A DNA stretch of 64,000 nt from Acidovorax sp. KKS102. GTDB taxonomy: Bacteria > Pseudomonadota > Gammaproteobacteria > Burkholderiales > Burkholderiaceae_C. The notes under the pieces are model-generated. The model did no database searches and was not told the origin of the DNA. It saw only the letters and a list, made by a program, of their open reading frames with translations. Of the stretch, positions 32,096-41,305 are shown piece by piece; position 1 is the first letter of the stretch; each line of letters opens with the position of its first letter. The position numbers were made by a program, and so were the translations under genes. The stretch covers positions 2,480,001 to 2,544,000 of the forward strand of contig NC_018708.1 in the NCBI RefSeq assembly GCF_000302535.1, in the 5' to 3' direction.

Positions 32096-34903
32096 GGTTT
32101 CCGGTGGCTGCAGCGGCCGGGGCCGCCGTTTACCTGTGCCGCCCCAGCGCAGCGCGTCTTCGCCGGGTATGCCCAGCGGGTTGTTGGCCGGTTCGGTAAG
32201 GGGTGCGAGCAGCGCATGCAGATCAGCCTCGCTGAACTTGACTGCGCCTTCGGCATCGTGCCCCAGCACGCCCTGGGCCAGCGCGGCCTTACGGGCTTGC
32301 AGCTCGAGCATGCGCTCCTCAATGCTGCCTTCCACCACCAGCTTGTAGACGAACACCGGCTGGTCCTGCCCGATGCGATGGGCGCGCGCGGTAGCCTGTT
32401 CTTCGACGGCAGGGTTCCACCACGGGTCCAGGTGGATCACGGTGTCGGCGGCGGTGAGGTTCAGGCCCAGGCCACCGGCCTTGAGGCTTACCAGCAGGAT
32501 GGCGGCGCTTGCGTCGCCCTGCGCCTGGAACTGCCGCACCACCGCGCCGCGCTGGCGGGGCGGCGTCTGGCCTGTGAGGGTGAGGTAGGGCAGGGCCAGG
32601 GTGTCGAGCAGCTCAGCCGCCAGCGCCAGCATTTCGGTGAACTGCGAGAACACCAGAACGCGGCGGCCTTCATCGACCAGGGCGGGCAGCAGGTCGGCCA
32701 GCAGTTCGAGCTTGGCGCGCTCCATCGAGTGCGATGTTTTCGTGGTGCCTTTGACGAGGCGTGGATCGCAGCAGACCTGGCGCAGTTTCAGCAGGGCATC
32801 GAGGATGGCGATTTGTGAACCCTCAAAGCCCTGCCGTTCCAGGGCGCGGCGCACCTGTTTGTCGGCCATGGTGCGCACGGCCTCGTACAGCTCACGCTGC
32901 TTGCCTTGCAGCTGCACGAGCAAGGTGGTTTCGGTGCGTGGTGGCAGCTCGGTGGCCACGTCCTGCTTGCGGCGGCGCAGGATGAAGGGGCGCACGCGCT
33001 GCGACAGCAGCTGGGCGCGCAGGGTTTCACCGTTTTCCTCGATGGGCTTGCGCCAGCGGGCGTTGAAGCTGCGCACATCGCCCAGAAAGCCGGGCATCAA
33101 AAAGTCAAACTGCGCCCACAGCTCGCCCAGGTGGTTCTCCAGCGGCGTGCCCGTCAGGCACAGCAGGTGCGATGCCTGCAGCTTGCGCAGTGCGCGGGCG
33201 CTGCGGCTGCCGGCGTTCTTCACCATCTGGGCTTCGTCCAGGATCAGCAGGTGAAAGGGCTGCGCGGCCAGTGCGTCCACATCGCGCCAGAGCAGGGGGT
33301 AGGTGGTCAGCACCAAGTCGTGGTCGGCGATGTGCAGGTAGCGTTTGCCCCGGTCCGCGCCATGCAGGGCCAGCACGCGCAGGCTGGGCGCCATGCGCGC
33401 GGCCTCGGCCTGCCAGTTGAAGAGCAGCGAGGTGGGTAGCACCACCAGCGCCGGGCGGGTCAAACGCCCGGCCTCCTTTTCGGTCAGCACGTGGGCCAGC
33501 GCCTGTGCGGTTTTTCCCAGGCCCATGTCGTCGGCCAAGATGCCTCCCAGGCCCTGGGCGCGCAGGTATTGCAGCCAGGCCAGCCCTTCGAGCTGGTACG
33601 GGCGCAGTTGTACCTGCAGCCCCTGCGGCGCGGCCACCGGCTGGGGCGTGCCGATAGAGCGCAGGCGCTTGGCGAGCTGTGCCAGGCCCGCATCGCCCTG
33701 CAACTGCCAATCGTTGTTCCAGCCGTTCACCGTGCCCACGCGGTGCGCCAACACCAGCCCGTCGCGCAGGGCCTCGATGCGGCGGGCCTCCCAGGCGCCC
33801 AGGCGCAGCGGGTCGCCATCCTTGAGTTGCTTTCGGGTGGGGTCGGTCAGCAGGTCCACCATGGCCCCCACGATGGCTTTGAGCGGCCCGGCGGGCGCCT
33901 CGATGCGCTTGCCGCCGGGCGCACGCAGCGAAATGATGGCGATGTCATCGATGGCCGCCATCTGCCGCGCGTTGAGCCAGCGGGCGTCGCGCCGCAGCAG
34001 GTCGGCCAGCATGGGGGCCAGGTCCAGCGTTTGCCCATCGATCTCGATGCCCAGGCTGAGCAGCCAGGCGCCCTCGCGCTCGGGCAGCATGAGCTTTTGC
34101 ACGGGGCGCTCTCGCGGGGCCAGCGGGCCGTCCACTTCCTTGCCCAGCAACTCGCCGGTGTCGGGGGCGATCAGCAGCTTCCAGCGCTGCACGGGCACGC
34201 TTTCGTGCGCAAAGCCGGGGTGCACCACCACGGTCCAGCCTTCGGTGCGCAACTGGGGAACCACATCGGCCCAGAAGTCGCCAAAGTGCGCCTCTTGCGC
34301 CAGGGTCCACACCGGGCCCAGCGTGGCAGCGGCTGCGCGGTGGCGCCACTGCAGGTTTTTGGCGTCTACGGGGGTGAGGCCCAGGTCCCACACACGGTCC
34401 ATGGCATCGGCCTCGGCGGCCAGGTTGCGCTGCATGCGCACCACCGGGCCACCGGTGTCGAACAGGTCTTGCACGGGGGCCGGGCGCGCGTTGAGGATGG
34501 AGGTGGGCGCGGGCGTCTGCCAGGTGGCGCCGCTGTCGGTGCGGTAGGTCCAGTCGATCTGCACCAGCGTCACGCTGTCACCGCGCGGGCCCAGCTTGCC
34601 CTGAGGCGCCATGCCCAGCAGACCATCGCCCCGACCCAGCGTCATGAGGGTGATGCGCGGGCGAAAGTGGCCGGGGACGACGCCATCGGGTGTGTTGGGC
34701 ACCGGGCCGTGACCCGGGGGGTGGCTGCCATCGCCCCGCAGCTGGGCCATGACCTGCGCGGCCTCGGCATCGGTCAGCGGGGGCAGCTGCTGCAGGGCGG
34801 CACTGTCAGCACGGTTGCGCAGGGCCTGGGCCCATTGCGCGACCACATGGGCCCGACCTGCAGGGGGCGTGGGTGGAGCGGGTGACTGCGGCAGGCTAGG
34901 CAT
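32093..34903 (-). CDS. SNF2-type DEAD/DEAH box helicase (HepA/RapA-like ATPase)
   Basis: A 936-residue nucleic-acid translocase. The N-terminal 400 residues hold a bacterial SNF2-associated domain. Helicase motifs follow: I as LADDMGLGKT (near residue 455), II as LILDEAQMVKN, III as LCLTGTPLENHLGELW, V as LVSLKAGGLGLNLTAADTVI, VI as QATARAHRIGQ. The ATG at 34903 was chosen since the upstream open frame is low-complexity. It could remodel DNA- or RNA-polymerase complexes, but the specific role is unknown. Its stop codon lies within a copy of the dispersed repeat. Confidence 0.93.
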   Translation of the reverse strand: MPSLPQSPAPPTPPAGRAHVVAQWAQALRNRADSAALQQLPPLTDAEAAQVMAQLRGDGSHPPGHGPVPNTPDGVVPGHFRPRITLMTLGRGDGLLGMAPQGKLGPRGDSVTLVQIDWTYRTDSGATWQTPAPTSILNARPAPVQDLFDTGGPVVRMQRNLAAEADAMDRVWDLGLTPVDAKNLQWRHRAAAATLGPVWTLAQEAHFGDFWADVVPQLRTEGWTVVVHPGFAHESVPVQRWKLLIAPDTGELLGKEVDGPLAPRERPVQKLMLPEREGAWLLSLGIEIDGQTLDLAPMLADLLRRDARWLNARQMAAIDDIAIISLRAPGGKRIEAPAGPLKAIVGAMVDLLTDPTRKQLKDGDPLRLGAWEARRIEALRDGLVLAHRVGTVNGWNNDWQLQGDAGLAQLAKRLRSIGTPQPVAAPQGLQVQLRPYQLEGLAWLQYLRAQGLGGILADDMGLGKTAQALAHVLTEKEAGRLTRPALVVLPTSLLFNWQAEAARMAPSLRVLALHGADRGKRYLHIADHDLVLTTYPLLWRDVDALAAQPFHLLILDEAQMVKNAGSRSARALRKLQASHLLCLTGTPLENHLGELWAQFDFLMPGFLGDVRSFNARWRKPIEENGETLRAQLLSQRVRPFILRRRKQDVATELPPRTETTLLVQLQGKQRELYEAVRTMADKQVRRALERQGFEGSQIAILDALLKLRQVCCDPRLVKGTTKTSHSMERAKLELLADLLPALVDEGRRVLVFSQFTEMLALAAELLDTLALPYLTLTGQTPPRQRGAVVRQFQAQGDASAAILLVSLKAGGLGLNLTAADTVIHLDPWWNPAVEEQATARAHRIGQDQPVFVYKLVVEGSIEERMLELQARKAALAQGVLGHDAEGAVKFSEADLHALLAPLTEPANNPLGIPGEDALRWGGTGKRRPRPLQPPET

Positions 34904-34941
34904 GGGCTGGCATTGTGCCCATGCGTGGCGTGCCCTTTCGT

Positions 34942-35814
34942 CTAAACGCTGCGTTGGGTGCCCAGCGCCAGCGCAAACAGCTCGTTGCGAAAGTGGATGC
35001 CCAGGCGGCTGAACGCGCGGTTGCGGTAGGTTTTGACGGTGGGCAGGCTCAGGCCCAGGTCGCAGGCAATGCCTTCCTGCGTCATGCCTTGCAGCAGGCG
35101 GGCGCACACGTCCAGCTCGCGCTCGGTCAGCCCTGGGTGGGCGCGCAGCAGGCGTTCGCGCAGCGCAGGCAGGCTGTGGGACAGCGCGGGCACCGTGGCC
35201 TGCGCCGGGGGCTGCAGTGCGGGTTGCAGCACGCCGGGGCGCTGGGCCAGGGCGATGTGCTTGCGGGTCAGCGCCAGCAGCACCGGGGCCATGCCCTCAA
35301 AGTCGCTGATCTGCCGGTCCTGGAAGGGCTTTTGGTGCTGGTGGCGGTAGAAGTTGACGGCAAAGACCGAGCCGTCGCTCTCGTGTTCCACCACCGACAC
35401 CCGCTCGGCCACGCCATGGGCTTCGTATACGCGGGCGCGGTGTTCTGCGTCCACCTCGGGCGCCGTCAGGTGGCACAACTGGGTGGGCGCTTCGGCCGGG
35501 GCGGCTTCGTCCAGCGAGCGGCCCCAGGTGCGGTCGGTGCGGTAGGGGCCCGAGAGGTACGCCCACCAGCAGTCCTGTGTGGTGTCGGGAATGCCGTAAC
35601 TGGCAGACATGAACAAGGTGGGTTTGCAATGGCGCCCGGTGCGGTACACCGACCACGACGCTGCGGGCAGCACGGGGGCCAGCTCTTGCAGCATGCCGCA
35701 GGCAAACCCGTCGTCGCCCAGCTGGTGAACCATGGCGCCCAGGGCCGAGCCCGTGAGGTTGGGCGTGGGGGCAATGCCGCTGCCCGAGGTGCTTGCAGGG
35801 AGCCAGTGCCTCAT
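34942..35814 (-). CDS. LuxR-type helix-turn-helix transcriptional regulator
   Basis: A 290-residue protein. The C-terminal DNA-binding domain is a clear LuxR/GerE helix-turn-helix: LTERELDVCARLLQGMTQEG (about 229-248), then DLGLSLPTVKTYRNRAFSRL. The N-terminal part (about 1-210) is not a recognisable autoinducer or receiver domain. The ATG at 35814 is preferred to an upstream TTG at 35880. It ends 38 bases before the helicase start, in the same direction, so the two may be co-transcribed. Confidence 0.85.
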   Translation of the reverse strand: MRHWLPASTSGSGIAPTPNLTGSALGAMVHQLGDDGFACGMLQELAPVLPAASWSVYRTGRHCKPTLFMSASYGIPDTTQDCWWAYLSGPYRTDRTWGRSLDEAAPAEAPTQLCHLTAPEVDAEHRARVYEAHGVAERVSVVEHESDGSVFAVNFYRHQHQKPFQDRQISDFEGMAPVLLALTRKHIALAQRPGVLQPALQPPAQATVPALSHSLPALRERLLRAHPGLTERELDVCARLLQGMTQEGIACDLGLSLPTVKTYRNRAFSRLGIHFRNELFALALGTQRSV

Positions 35815-35980
35815 GAATCGCGCGGGGTGTGCCGGGTGGGCGTTGTCATGGCTGTCATCTTCAGGGATGACAGGGGTCAAGCACCACGGGATTTACGCTA
35901 GGTGCAACCCCGCAAGCAGGCTGGGTGCAAGCCGTCCAGCATGCGCCATCCCCTTGCCAGACACCCGAAAGATGGAGCCC

Positions 35981-36457
35981 ATGACCGAACCCGTGCCCTT
36001 TGTGGAACCCCGTTTGCGATTTTTTGCCGACCTGCGCGTGGAGGTGGGCGTGCCCCAGGAGGTGGGCCGCACCGTGCACGGCCTTCGCCGGCTCATCCCC
36101 ATCCTGGGCGGGAAAGCCCTGGGCGATGGCTGGCAGGCCCGGGTGATGCCTGGCGGGGCGGATTTTCAGCTCATCGTGAGCGACACCCTGGCCGAGCTGG
36201 ACGCGCGCTACACGCTGGAGGCGGATGGCGGCGACCTGATCTATGTGCAAAACCGCGCTGTGCGGTCCGGCCCGCCGGAGCTGATGGCCCGCCTGGTGCG
36301 TGGCGAGGTGGTGGACCCGGCGCAGATCTACTTTCGCTGCAGCCCCCAGTTCGAGACAGCGTCTCCCGCGCTGCGCTGGATCGGGGAGCGCATGTTCACC
36401 GGCACCGGGGCGCGGTTCCCGGACGCCGTGGCCATGCGGTTCTGGGAGCTGATGTAG
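35981..36457 (+). CDS. DUF3237 domain-containing protein
   Basis: A 158-residue protein of unknown function. Family marks are EVGRTVHGLRRLIPILGG (about 21-38), VMPGGADFQLI, and YFRCSPQFET with DPAQIYFRC near residue 115. No signal peptide is seen. The ATG at 35981 follows ATGGAG, so the SD overlaps another ATG at 35972 that would give three extra residues. It is divergent from the LuxR-type gene and 70 bases upstream of the Bug receptor gene, so an operon is possible. Confidence 0.85.
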   Translation: MTEPVPFVEPRLRFFADLRVEVGVPQEVGRTVHGLRRLIPILGGKALGDGWQARVMPGGADFQLIVSDTLAELDARYTLEADGGDLIYVQNRAVRSGPPELMARLVRGEVVDPAQIYFRCSPQFETASPALRWIGERMFTGTGARFPDAVAMRFWELM

Positions 36458-36527
36458 CCGCACCGCAGTCCTGCTATTCCTTTTTTTGATGACCGACAGC
36501 ACACAACAACACCCTGGAGACCTTGCC

Positions 36528-37565
36528 ATGACCTCTTTTTCCACGCTCACCCGCACCCTGTCTCGTGGACTCTCCCGCCGCCATGCCCTGCGCAGCGTCT
36601 GCCTGGCAGCCACGGTGGTGGCGGCCCTGGCCCCTGCCACCGGCGCCCTGGCGCAGACGGCAAGTTACCCCAACAAGCCGGTGCGCATCATCGTGGGCTT
36701 TCCGGCGGGCACGGGGCCGGACATCGTGGCGCGGCTGCTGGCGCAGAAGCTGTCGGAAGGCTGGGGCAACCTGGGCGTGATCGTGGACAACAAGCCCGGC
36801 GCCGGTGGCCTGATCGCTGCGACCGAGGCCGCCCGCGCCACCCCCGATGGCTACACACTGATGCTGGGCGAAACCGGCCAGCTCAGCATTGCGCCCAGCA
36901 GCTACAACAAGCTGCCGTACGACCCGCAAAAGGACTTTGCCCCCGTGAGCCAGGTGGTCACCGCCGACTTTGCGTTGCTGGTCAACCCGCAAAAGGTGCC
37001 GTCGCGCAATGTGAAGGACTTTGTGGCCTGGACCCAGCAACAAAAGGGCCTGTTCCTGGCCACCTTTGGCGCGGGCACGCCGGGTCACTTCGGCGCCTTC
37101 ATGTTTGGCGAGGCAGTCAAGCTCAAGCCCGAACCGGTGCACTACAAGAACACCACCGATGCGCTGGGCGGTCTGTTCAGCGGTGACGTGCAGGGCGTGT
37201 TTGCCAGCGTGGGCCTGGCCGCCCCTAACGTGAAGGCCGGCAAGCTGGTGGCGCTGGGCACCACAGGCGGTACCCGGTCCAACGCACTGCCCGATGTGCC
37301 GACCATCAAGGAGCAGGGGTACCCCAGCCTGGAGTTCAACTCGTGGTTCGGCGTCGTGGCCCCTTCCAAGACGCCCCCCGAGATCGTCGCCAAGCTGAGC
37401 GCCGACATCATCAAGGCCGTGCAGTCCCCCGAGGGCAAGGCCAAGATGGAAGAGGCCGGTTTCCGCGTGACGGGGACCAGTCGCGAGGAGTTCGCCCGCA
37501 TCATCGCGGCCGACACGGTCACTTGGGGCAAGGCCGTGGCCGCCACGGGCTTCAAGGCCGACTGA
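36528..37565 (+). CDS. Bug/TctC family tripartite tricarboxylate transporter binding protein
   Basis: Periplasmic receptor of 345 residues, a family greatly expanded in Burkholderiales. A twin-arginine-like/Sec signal (SRRHALRSVCLAATVVAA) ends near ALAQ at residue 43. The mature protein begins with YPNKPVRIIVGFPAGTGPD, then VDNKPGAGGLIAATEAARA, all typical of Bug proteins. The membrane components TctA/TctB are not nearby, which is common for this family. The ligand is unknown; the following esterase suggests an aromatic or carboxylic compound (inference). Confidence 0.93.
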   Translation: MTSFSTLTRTLSRGLSRRHALRSVCLAATVVAALAPATGALAQTASYPNKPVRIIVGFPAGTGPDIVARLLAQKLSEGWGNLGVIVDNKPGAGGLIAATEAARATPDGYTLMLGETGQLSIAPSSYNKLPYDPQKDFAPVSQVVTADFALLVNPQKVPSRNVKDFVAWTQQQKGLFLATFGAGTPGHFGAFMFGEAVKLKPEPVHYKNTTDALGGLFSGDVQGVFASVGLAAPNVKAGKLVALGTTGGTRSNALPDVPTIKEQGYPSLEFNSWFGVVAPSKTPPEIVAKLSADIIKAVQSPEGKAKMEEAGFRVTGTSREEFARIIAADTVTWGKAVAATGFKAD

Positions 37566-37586
37566 GTCGGTACGGGTCCGTTATCA

Positions 37587-37603
37587 CAGGGCGCAAAGCC
37601 CTG
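37587..37603. other. Short hairpin CAGGGC-GCAAA-GCCCTG between Bug and esterase genes
   Basis: A perfect 6-bp stem with a 5-base loop. It lies 22 bases after the receptor stop and has no T run. It may reduce read-through or protect the upstream transcript. Confidence 0.35.
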
Positions 37604-37733
37604 CGATAGCAGCAAGGCCCTTCGCCCTCCAAAAAATCTGCGCACCTTCTTCTGCGACGCCCTGACGGCCGTCGCCGGGCATTCCTGCGCCGATGGTTCA
37701 ACCCCACAAGACCGATTCACCGAGGAGACCACC

Positions 37734-39413
37734 ATGCCATCCCTGTCATTGGACACCCCCATCGCGCAACGCGTTGCGCTGCCCGCCGCCATGCTGCTGC
37801 CGTTATTGCTCAGTGCCTGCGGCGGCGGTAACGCCGTGCTGGTGACCGAGAGCGCCAACCCGGCCGCCGCTTGCGCCGCATTGAGCACCAACGCGCAGCT
37901 CAGCAACACCAGCTTGTCCACCAGCTATGTGCCGCCGGGCACGCGCCGCCCCGGCGGCGCTGCCACGGGCGACTTTTTGCCCGGGCACTGTGTGGTCACG
38001 GGTGCCATCAATCCGCGTGTGGGTGTGGATGGCAAGAACTATGCAATCGGTTTTCAGTTGAGCCTGCCCGACCGCTGGAACGGACGCTTTCTGTTCATCG
38101 GCGGGGGCGGCAACGACGGCATCCTGCGCGACACCTCGCTCAGCTCCAGCATTTCGAGCGGCACGCCATCGCCACTGGGGCAGGGCTTTGCGGTGGTGTC
38201 CACCGATGCGGGCCATACCGGCACCAGCGCCAGCTTTGGCGCCGACCCGCAGGCGCGCACCGACCATGCCTACAACTCTTACGACAAGACGGCTGTGGCC
38301 TCCAAGTCGCTCATCAGCACGCGCTACGGCCGCAAGCCCGACTACTCTTATTTCTCTGGCTGCTCCGGCGGCGGGCGCCAGGGCATGATGTTCTCGCAGC
38401 GGTTCCCGGACTACTTTGACGGCATCACCGCCGGAGCGCCCGCTATGCGCGTGTCCAGCGGTGCCACGGTGGCCGCCATGTGGAACACCATCCAGTTCAA
38501 CGCCATTGCGCCGCAGGACGCCAGTGGCAACCGCATCCTCTCCAAGGCCTTCAGCAACAGCGACCTCAAACTGGTGGCCACTGCAGTCAATGCCACCTGC
38601 GACGCGGCCGACGGCGTGGTGGACGGCCTGGCCCAAAACGTCAATGCCTGCAAGGCGTTTGACCCCGCCGTGCTGCAATGCACGGGCGGCAAGACCGACA
38701 GCTGCCTGTCGTCCGCCCAGGTGGGTGCGCTCAAGAGCGTGTTTGCCGGGCCCCGCAACTCCGTGGGCAAGGCGCTGTACACCGGCCAACCGTGGGATGC
38801 CGGGCTGGCGGCTCCCGGCTGGCGGTCCTGGACGCTGGGTAACTCGACCACGGCCACGCCCGACGCACGCTACATCACACTGATGGTGGATGCCCTGGTC
38901 AACGAGTTCTTCACACCGCCGGATCTCTCGTTCAACCCGCTGGCCTTCAACTTTGATACCGACCCCGCACGCCTGGCCGCGTACTCTGCCGTCTACGACA
39001 CCTATGCCGACGACAAACTGGCGGCCTACAAGCAGCGCGGCGGCAAGCTGCTGTTCATCCACGGCATGTCTGACCCGATCTTCTCGGCGTTTGACACGGT
39101 GGACTACTACGAACGCCTGGCCGCGAACAACGGCGGCATGGCGGCCACGCAGAACTTTGCGCGGACCTTCCTGGTGCCGGGCATGAACCACTGCTCGGGC
39201 GGTCCGGCTACCGACAACTTTGACTCGATCCAGACCATGGTGGACTGGGTGGAGAAGGGCATCGCACCGCAAAGCATTGCGGCCAAGGCGCTGCCCACCA
39301 ACACCGACTTCCCCAACCGCACGCGTCCGCTGTGCCCCTACCCGCAGTTTGCCAAGTACAAGGGCTCGGGCAGTGTGGAGGATGCCAGCAGCTTTGTCTG
39401 CTCGGCGAGTTGA
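37734..39413 (+). CDS. Tannase/feruloyl esterase family alpha/beta hydrolase (lipoprotein)
   Basis: Secreted esterase of 559 residues that would hydrolyse aromatic esters such as gallate or ferulate esters. A signal with lipobox LLSAC (C29) indicates a lipoprotein. The catalytic CS-D-HC set of the family is visible: C210-S211 in YFSGCSGGGRQGM, D447 in GMSDPIFSAFD, and H486-C487 in PGMNHCSGG. The ATG has CGAGGAGACC upstream. It lies 168 bases after the Bug receptor gene, same strand, suggesting that a product of the esterase may be the receptor's ligand. A good terminator follows. Confidence 0.92.
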   Translation: MPSLSLDTPIAQRVALPAAMLLPLLLSACGGGNAVLVTESANPAAACAALSTNAQLSNTSLSTSYVPPGTRRPGGAATGDFLPGHCVVTGAINPRVGVDGKNYAIGFQLSLPDRWNGRFLFIGGGGNDGILRDTSLSSSISSGTPSPLGQGFAVVSTDAGHTGTSASFGADPQARTDHAYNSYDKTAVASKSLISTRYGRKPDYSYFSGCSGGGRQGMMFSQRFPDYFDGITAGAPAMRVSSGATVAAMWNTIQFNAIAPQDASGNRILSKAFSNSDLKLVATAVNATCDAADGVVDGLAQNVNACKAFDPAVLQCTGGKTDSCLSSAQVGALKSVFAGPRNSVGKALYTGQPWDAGLAAPGWRSWTLGNSTTATPDARYITLMVDALVNEFFTPPDLSFNPLAFNFDTDPARLAAYSAVYDTYADDKLAAYKQRGGKLLFIHGMSDPIFSAFDTVDYYERLAANNGGMAATQNFARTFLVPGMNHCSGGPATDNFDSIQTMVDWVEKGIAPQSIAAKALPTNTDFPNRTRPLCPYPQFAKYKGSGSVEDASSFVCSAS

Positions 39414-39445
39414 CGCGCAGCCGGTACGGCGTCGCTACGAAGAAT

Positions 39446-39468
39446 AAAGGGCCCCAGGGCCCTTTTTT
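39446..39468 (+). terminator. Rho-independent terminator after the tannase-family gene
   Basis: An 8-bp stem AAAGGGCC / GGCCCTTT with loop CCAG, followed by six Ts. It lies 33 bases after the esterase stop codon and before the convergent next gene. Confidence 0.85.
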
Positions 39469-39491
39469 CTTGTTGCCATCGGGCTCGGGAG

Positions 39492-40007
39492 TCAGTGTTT
39501 CACCGCAGAGGCTGACGTCGGCGGCGGCAAGTGCAGCTGGGCCTGCTGTACCACACGGATGCAGTCCCGCAAGTGCTGCTCCCCCAGGTAGCGCAGGGTG
39601 GCGTAGCCGATGGTCGCCGCCACCGCTTGGCCGGCCAGGGGCACGTATTTGGCGACCTGTTTGGTGCTGAGCCGCAGCCCCACAGTCTGGGTGGCCCGCA
39701 AGACCAGCTCGCGGGTGATCAGCTTGCCGATGAGCACCGACCCCACCAAGCCCACCGCCTTTTGCACCTGCTCCCGCTTTTTGGGGTCCAGCTGGTCGAT
39801 CTGCTCGGCTGTGAGGCCGAACTCAGCGTTGATCTGGGGGATCAGGCGGGAGAGCAGGGCGGCATCCACCGCCCAGTCCAGCCCCGGCACAGGCACCACA
39901 CTGGCGGCTGCTGCCACCACCGCGCGGCGGTGCAGCAGCTTGCGCGCGCGGCGCACGGCCGCAGCCAGTTCAGGGTCTCCGGCAGCCATTTGCAGTGAGG
40001 TGGGCAT
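39492..40007 (-). CDS. Hypothetical protein, EcsC/DUF697-like
   Basis: A 171-residue protein with short hydrophobic stretches (VVAAAASVVPVPGLDWAVDA near 30-49, LVGSVLIGKLI near 84-94, VPLAGQAVAATIGYATLRYL near 120-139). The PVPGLD-type turn followed by LIPQINAEFGLT recalls the EcsC and YcjF/DUF697 families. Function is unknown and the family placement is tentative. The ATG at 40007 was chosen; no strong ribosome-binding site is seen. Confidence 0.65.
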   Translation of the reverse strand: MPTSLQMAAGDPELAAAVRRARKLLHRRAVVAAAASVVPVPGLDWAVDAALLSRLIPQINAEFGLTAEQIDQLDPKKREQVQKAVGLVGSVLIGKLITRELVLRATQTVGLRLSTKQVAKYVPLAGQAVAATIGYATLRYLGEQHLRDCIRVVQQAQLHLPPPTSASAVKH

Positions 40008-40103
40008 GGGTGGCAATTTGAAAGAAGGTGGGTGGACGAATGTGGGTGTCTAAGAACAGGTTCTAAGCGTAAATGTGGGCAGCTCAGCGCGTTTTATCAA
40101 GTC

Positions 40104-40355
40104 TCAAGACTTGCCCTTGACCAGGCCATACACCACCAGCAGGGCGACGGCTCCAAGCACCGAGGCAATCCAGCCAGCGCTGTCCCCTTGCGCATACCAA
40201 CCCAGGGCCATACCGACGTAGCTGGCAAGAAAAGAGCCTGCAATACCCAGCAGCGCCGTCATGATCCAGCCCAGCTTGTCGTCCCCGGGTTTGACGGCCC
40301 GGGCGATCAGGCCCACCACCAAACCAATCAGCAACATCCCCAGCAATGACAGCAT
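40104..40355 (-). CDS. GlsB/YeaQ/YmgE family stress-response membrane protein
   Basis: An 83-residue inner-membrane protein with three hydrophobic segments. It shows the transglycosylase-associated family pattern: LIGLVVGLIARAVKPGDD, LGWIMTALLGIAGSFLASYV, and a last helix ending LVVYGLVKGK. The ATG at 40355 has AGGGGGA upstream. Members are stress-induced; the precise role is not known. Confidence 0.92.
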   Translation of the reverse strand: MLSLLGMLLIGLVVGLIARAVKPGDDKLGWIMTALLGIAGSFLASYVGMALGWYAQGDSAGWIASVLGAVALLVVYGLVKGKS

Positions 40356-40438
40356 GTTTTCCCCCTTGATAGTTGGTTCAGACGATGGAGTCACTTTACA
40401 GATCGGGCAGTCCAAATGCTGTCGGACAATGCCCCCTG

Positions 40439-41146
40439 TCAGCGTCCCGCAGGCAGGGATGTGGTGGGAGATGGGGCGGCCGAGGGATGCAAGGGGCGGT
40501 CAAAAAGGCAGCGATCAAAGCGGTAAGCGTGCAATTCCATCCCCGATATCTGGTGGTCGGTGCGTGAGCACACGTAGCGCCCAGTGGGCAGGCTGGTCCA
40601 GGCCGCCTCGGTGAGCAGGATCTCGTTGGCCATGGCAATGTCTTCGCCCAGTTTGCAGGCGCAATTCATTTCGGGACCAAACAGGTCTTCGCGCGCAATC
40701 ACCAGGGTGGGGCCAAAGCCAATGCCTGCGCTCACGTTCAGCGCCCGCTCGGGGGGTAGCACGGTGTTCATGGCGCTCAGGGCGCGCAAGGTGTCCAGGG
40801 CGGCCTCGAGCGCTTGCTCGGGCGTGGCGAAGACTGCAAACAGGTTGTCGGCCTCCTGCTTGATGACCTCGCCGCCATTGCCTTCGATGGCCGGCCGCGC
40901 CGCCTGCTCCATCTGGTGGATCATCGCCAGGAAATGGATGATGCCGTGGCTCTGGGTGATGCGCGAGAAGCCGCACATGTCCAGCACCAGAATGGCCACG
41001 CTGCGCACAAACGCCTGTTCAATCGCGGCATCAATCACGCCGGTGCCGCCGGCAGGCATTTGGTTGCGCTCGGACAGCAGGCGCCTTAGATAGCCCTTGT
41101 CATGTGCAGCCGCTGCGTCGGTTGGCAGTGCGGGAGAGTGGTTCAT
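40439..41146 (-). CDS. Adenylate/guanylate cyclase-like domain protein (class III fold, partly degenerate)
   Basis: A 235-residue protein, a single class III cyclase-like domain. The first metal aspartate is in ILVLDMCGFSRITQSHG (D56) and the second is likely in VIKQEADNLFAVF (about 95-107). The region GPEMNCACKLGEDIA corresponds to the transition-state Asn/Arg segment, with Asn kept but Lys in place of Arg. There is no sensor or membrane domain. It may be a weak or regulatory cyclase; activity is uncertain. Confidence 0.75.
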   Translation of the reverse strand: MNHSPALPTDAAAAHDKGYLRRLLSERNQMPAGGTGVIDAAIEQAFVRSVAILVLDMCGFSRITQSHGIIHFLAMIHQMEQAARPAIEGNGGEVIKQEADNLFAVFATPEQALEAALDTLRALSAMNTVLPPERALNVSAGIGFGPTLVIAREDLFGPEMNCACKLGEDIAMANEILLTEAAWTSLPTGRYVCSRTDHQISGMELHAYRFDRCLFDRPLHPSAAPSPTTSLPAGR

Positions 41147-41305
41147 GGCAATGCCCTGTGGGTCGTGTCCGACATGGTAGCGCGGCTGGTGCTGGCGCTG
41201 AGCAGGTCACGCACGGGGCTACAGTGGGGCATGCAAAGGGCGGTTGGGTGCATCTCGCAGTTGCAATCGCCGCAAACTTTATCAAGACAGAAAGGTGTAC
41301 CGACC

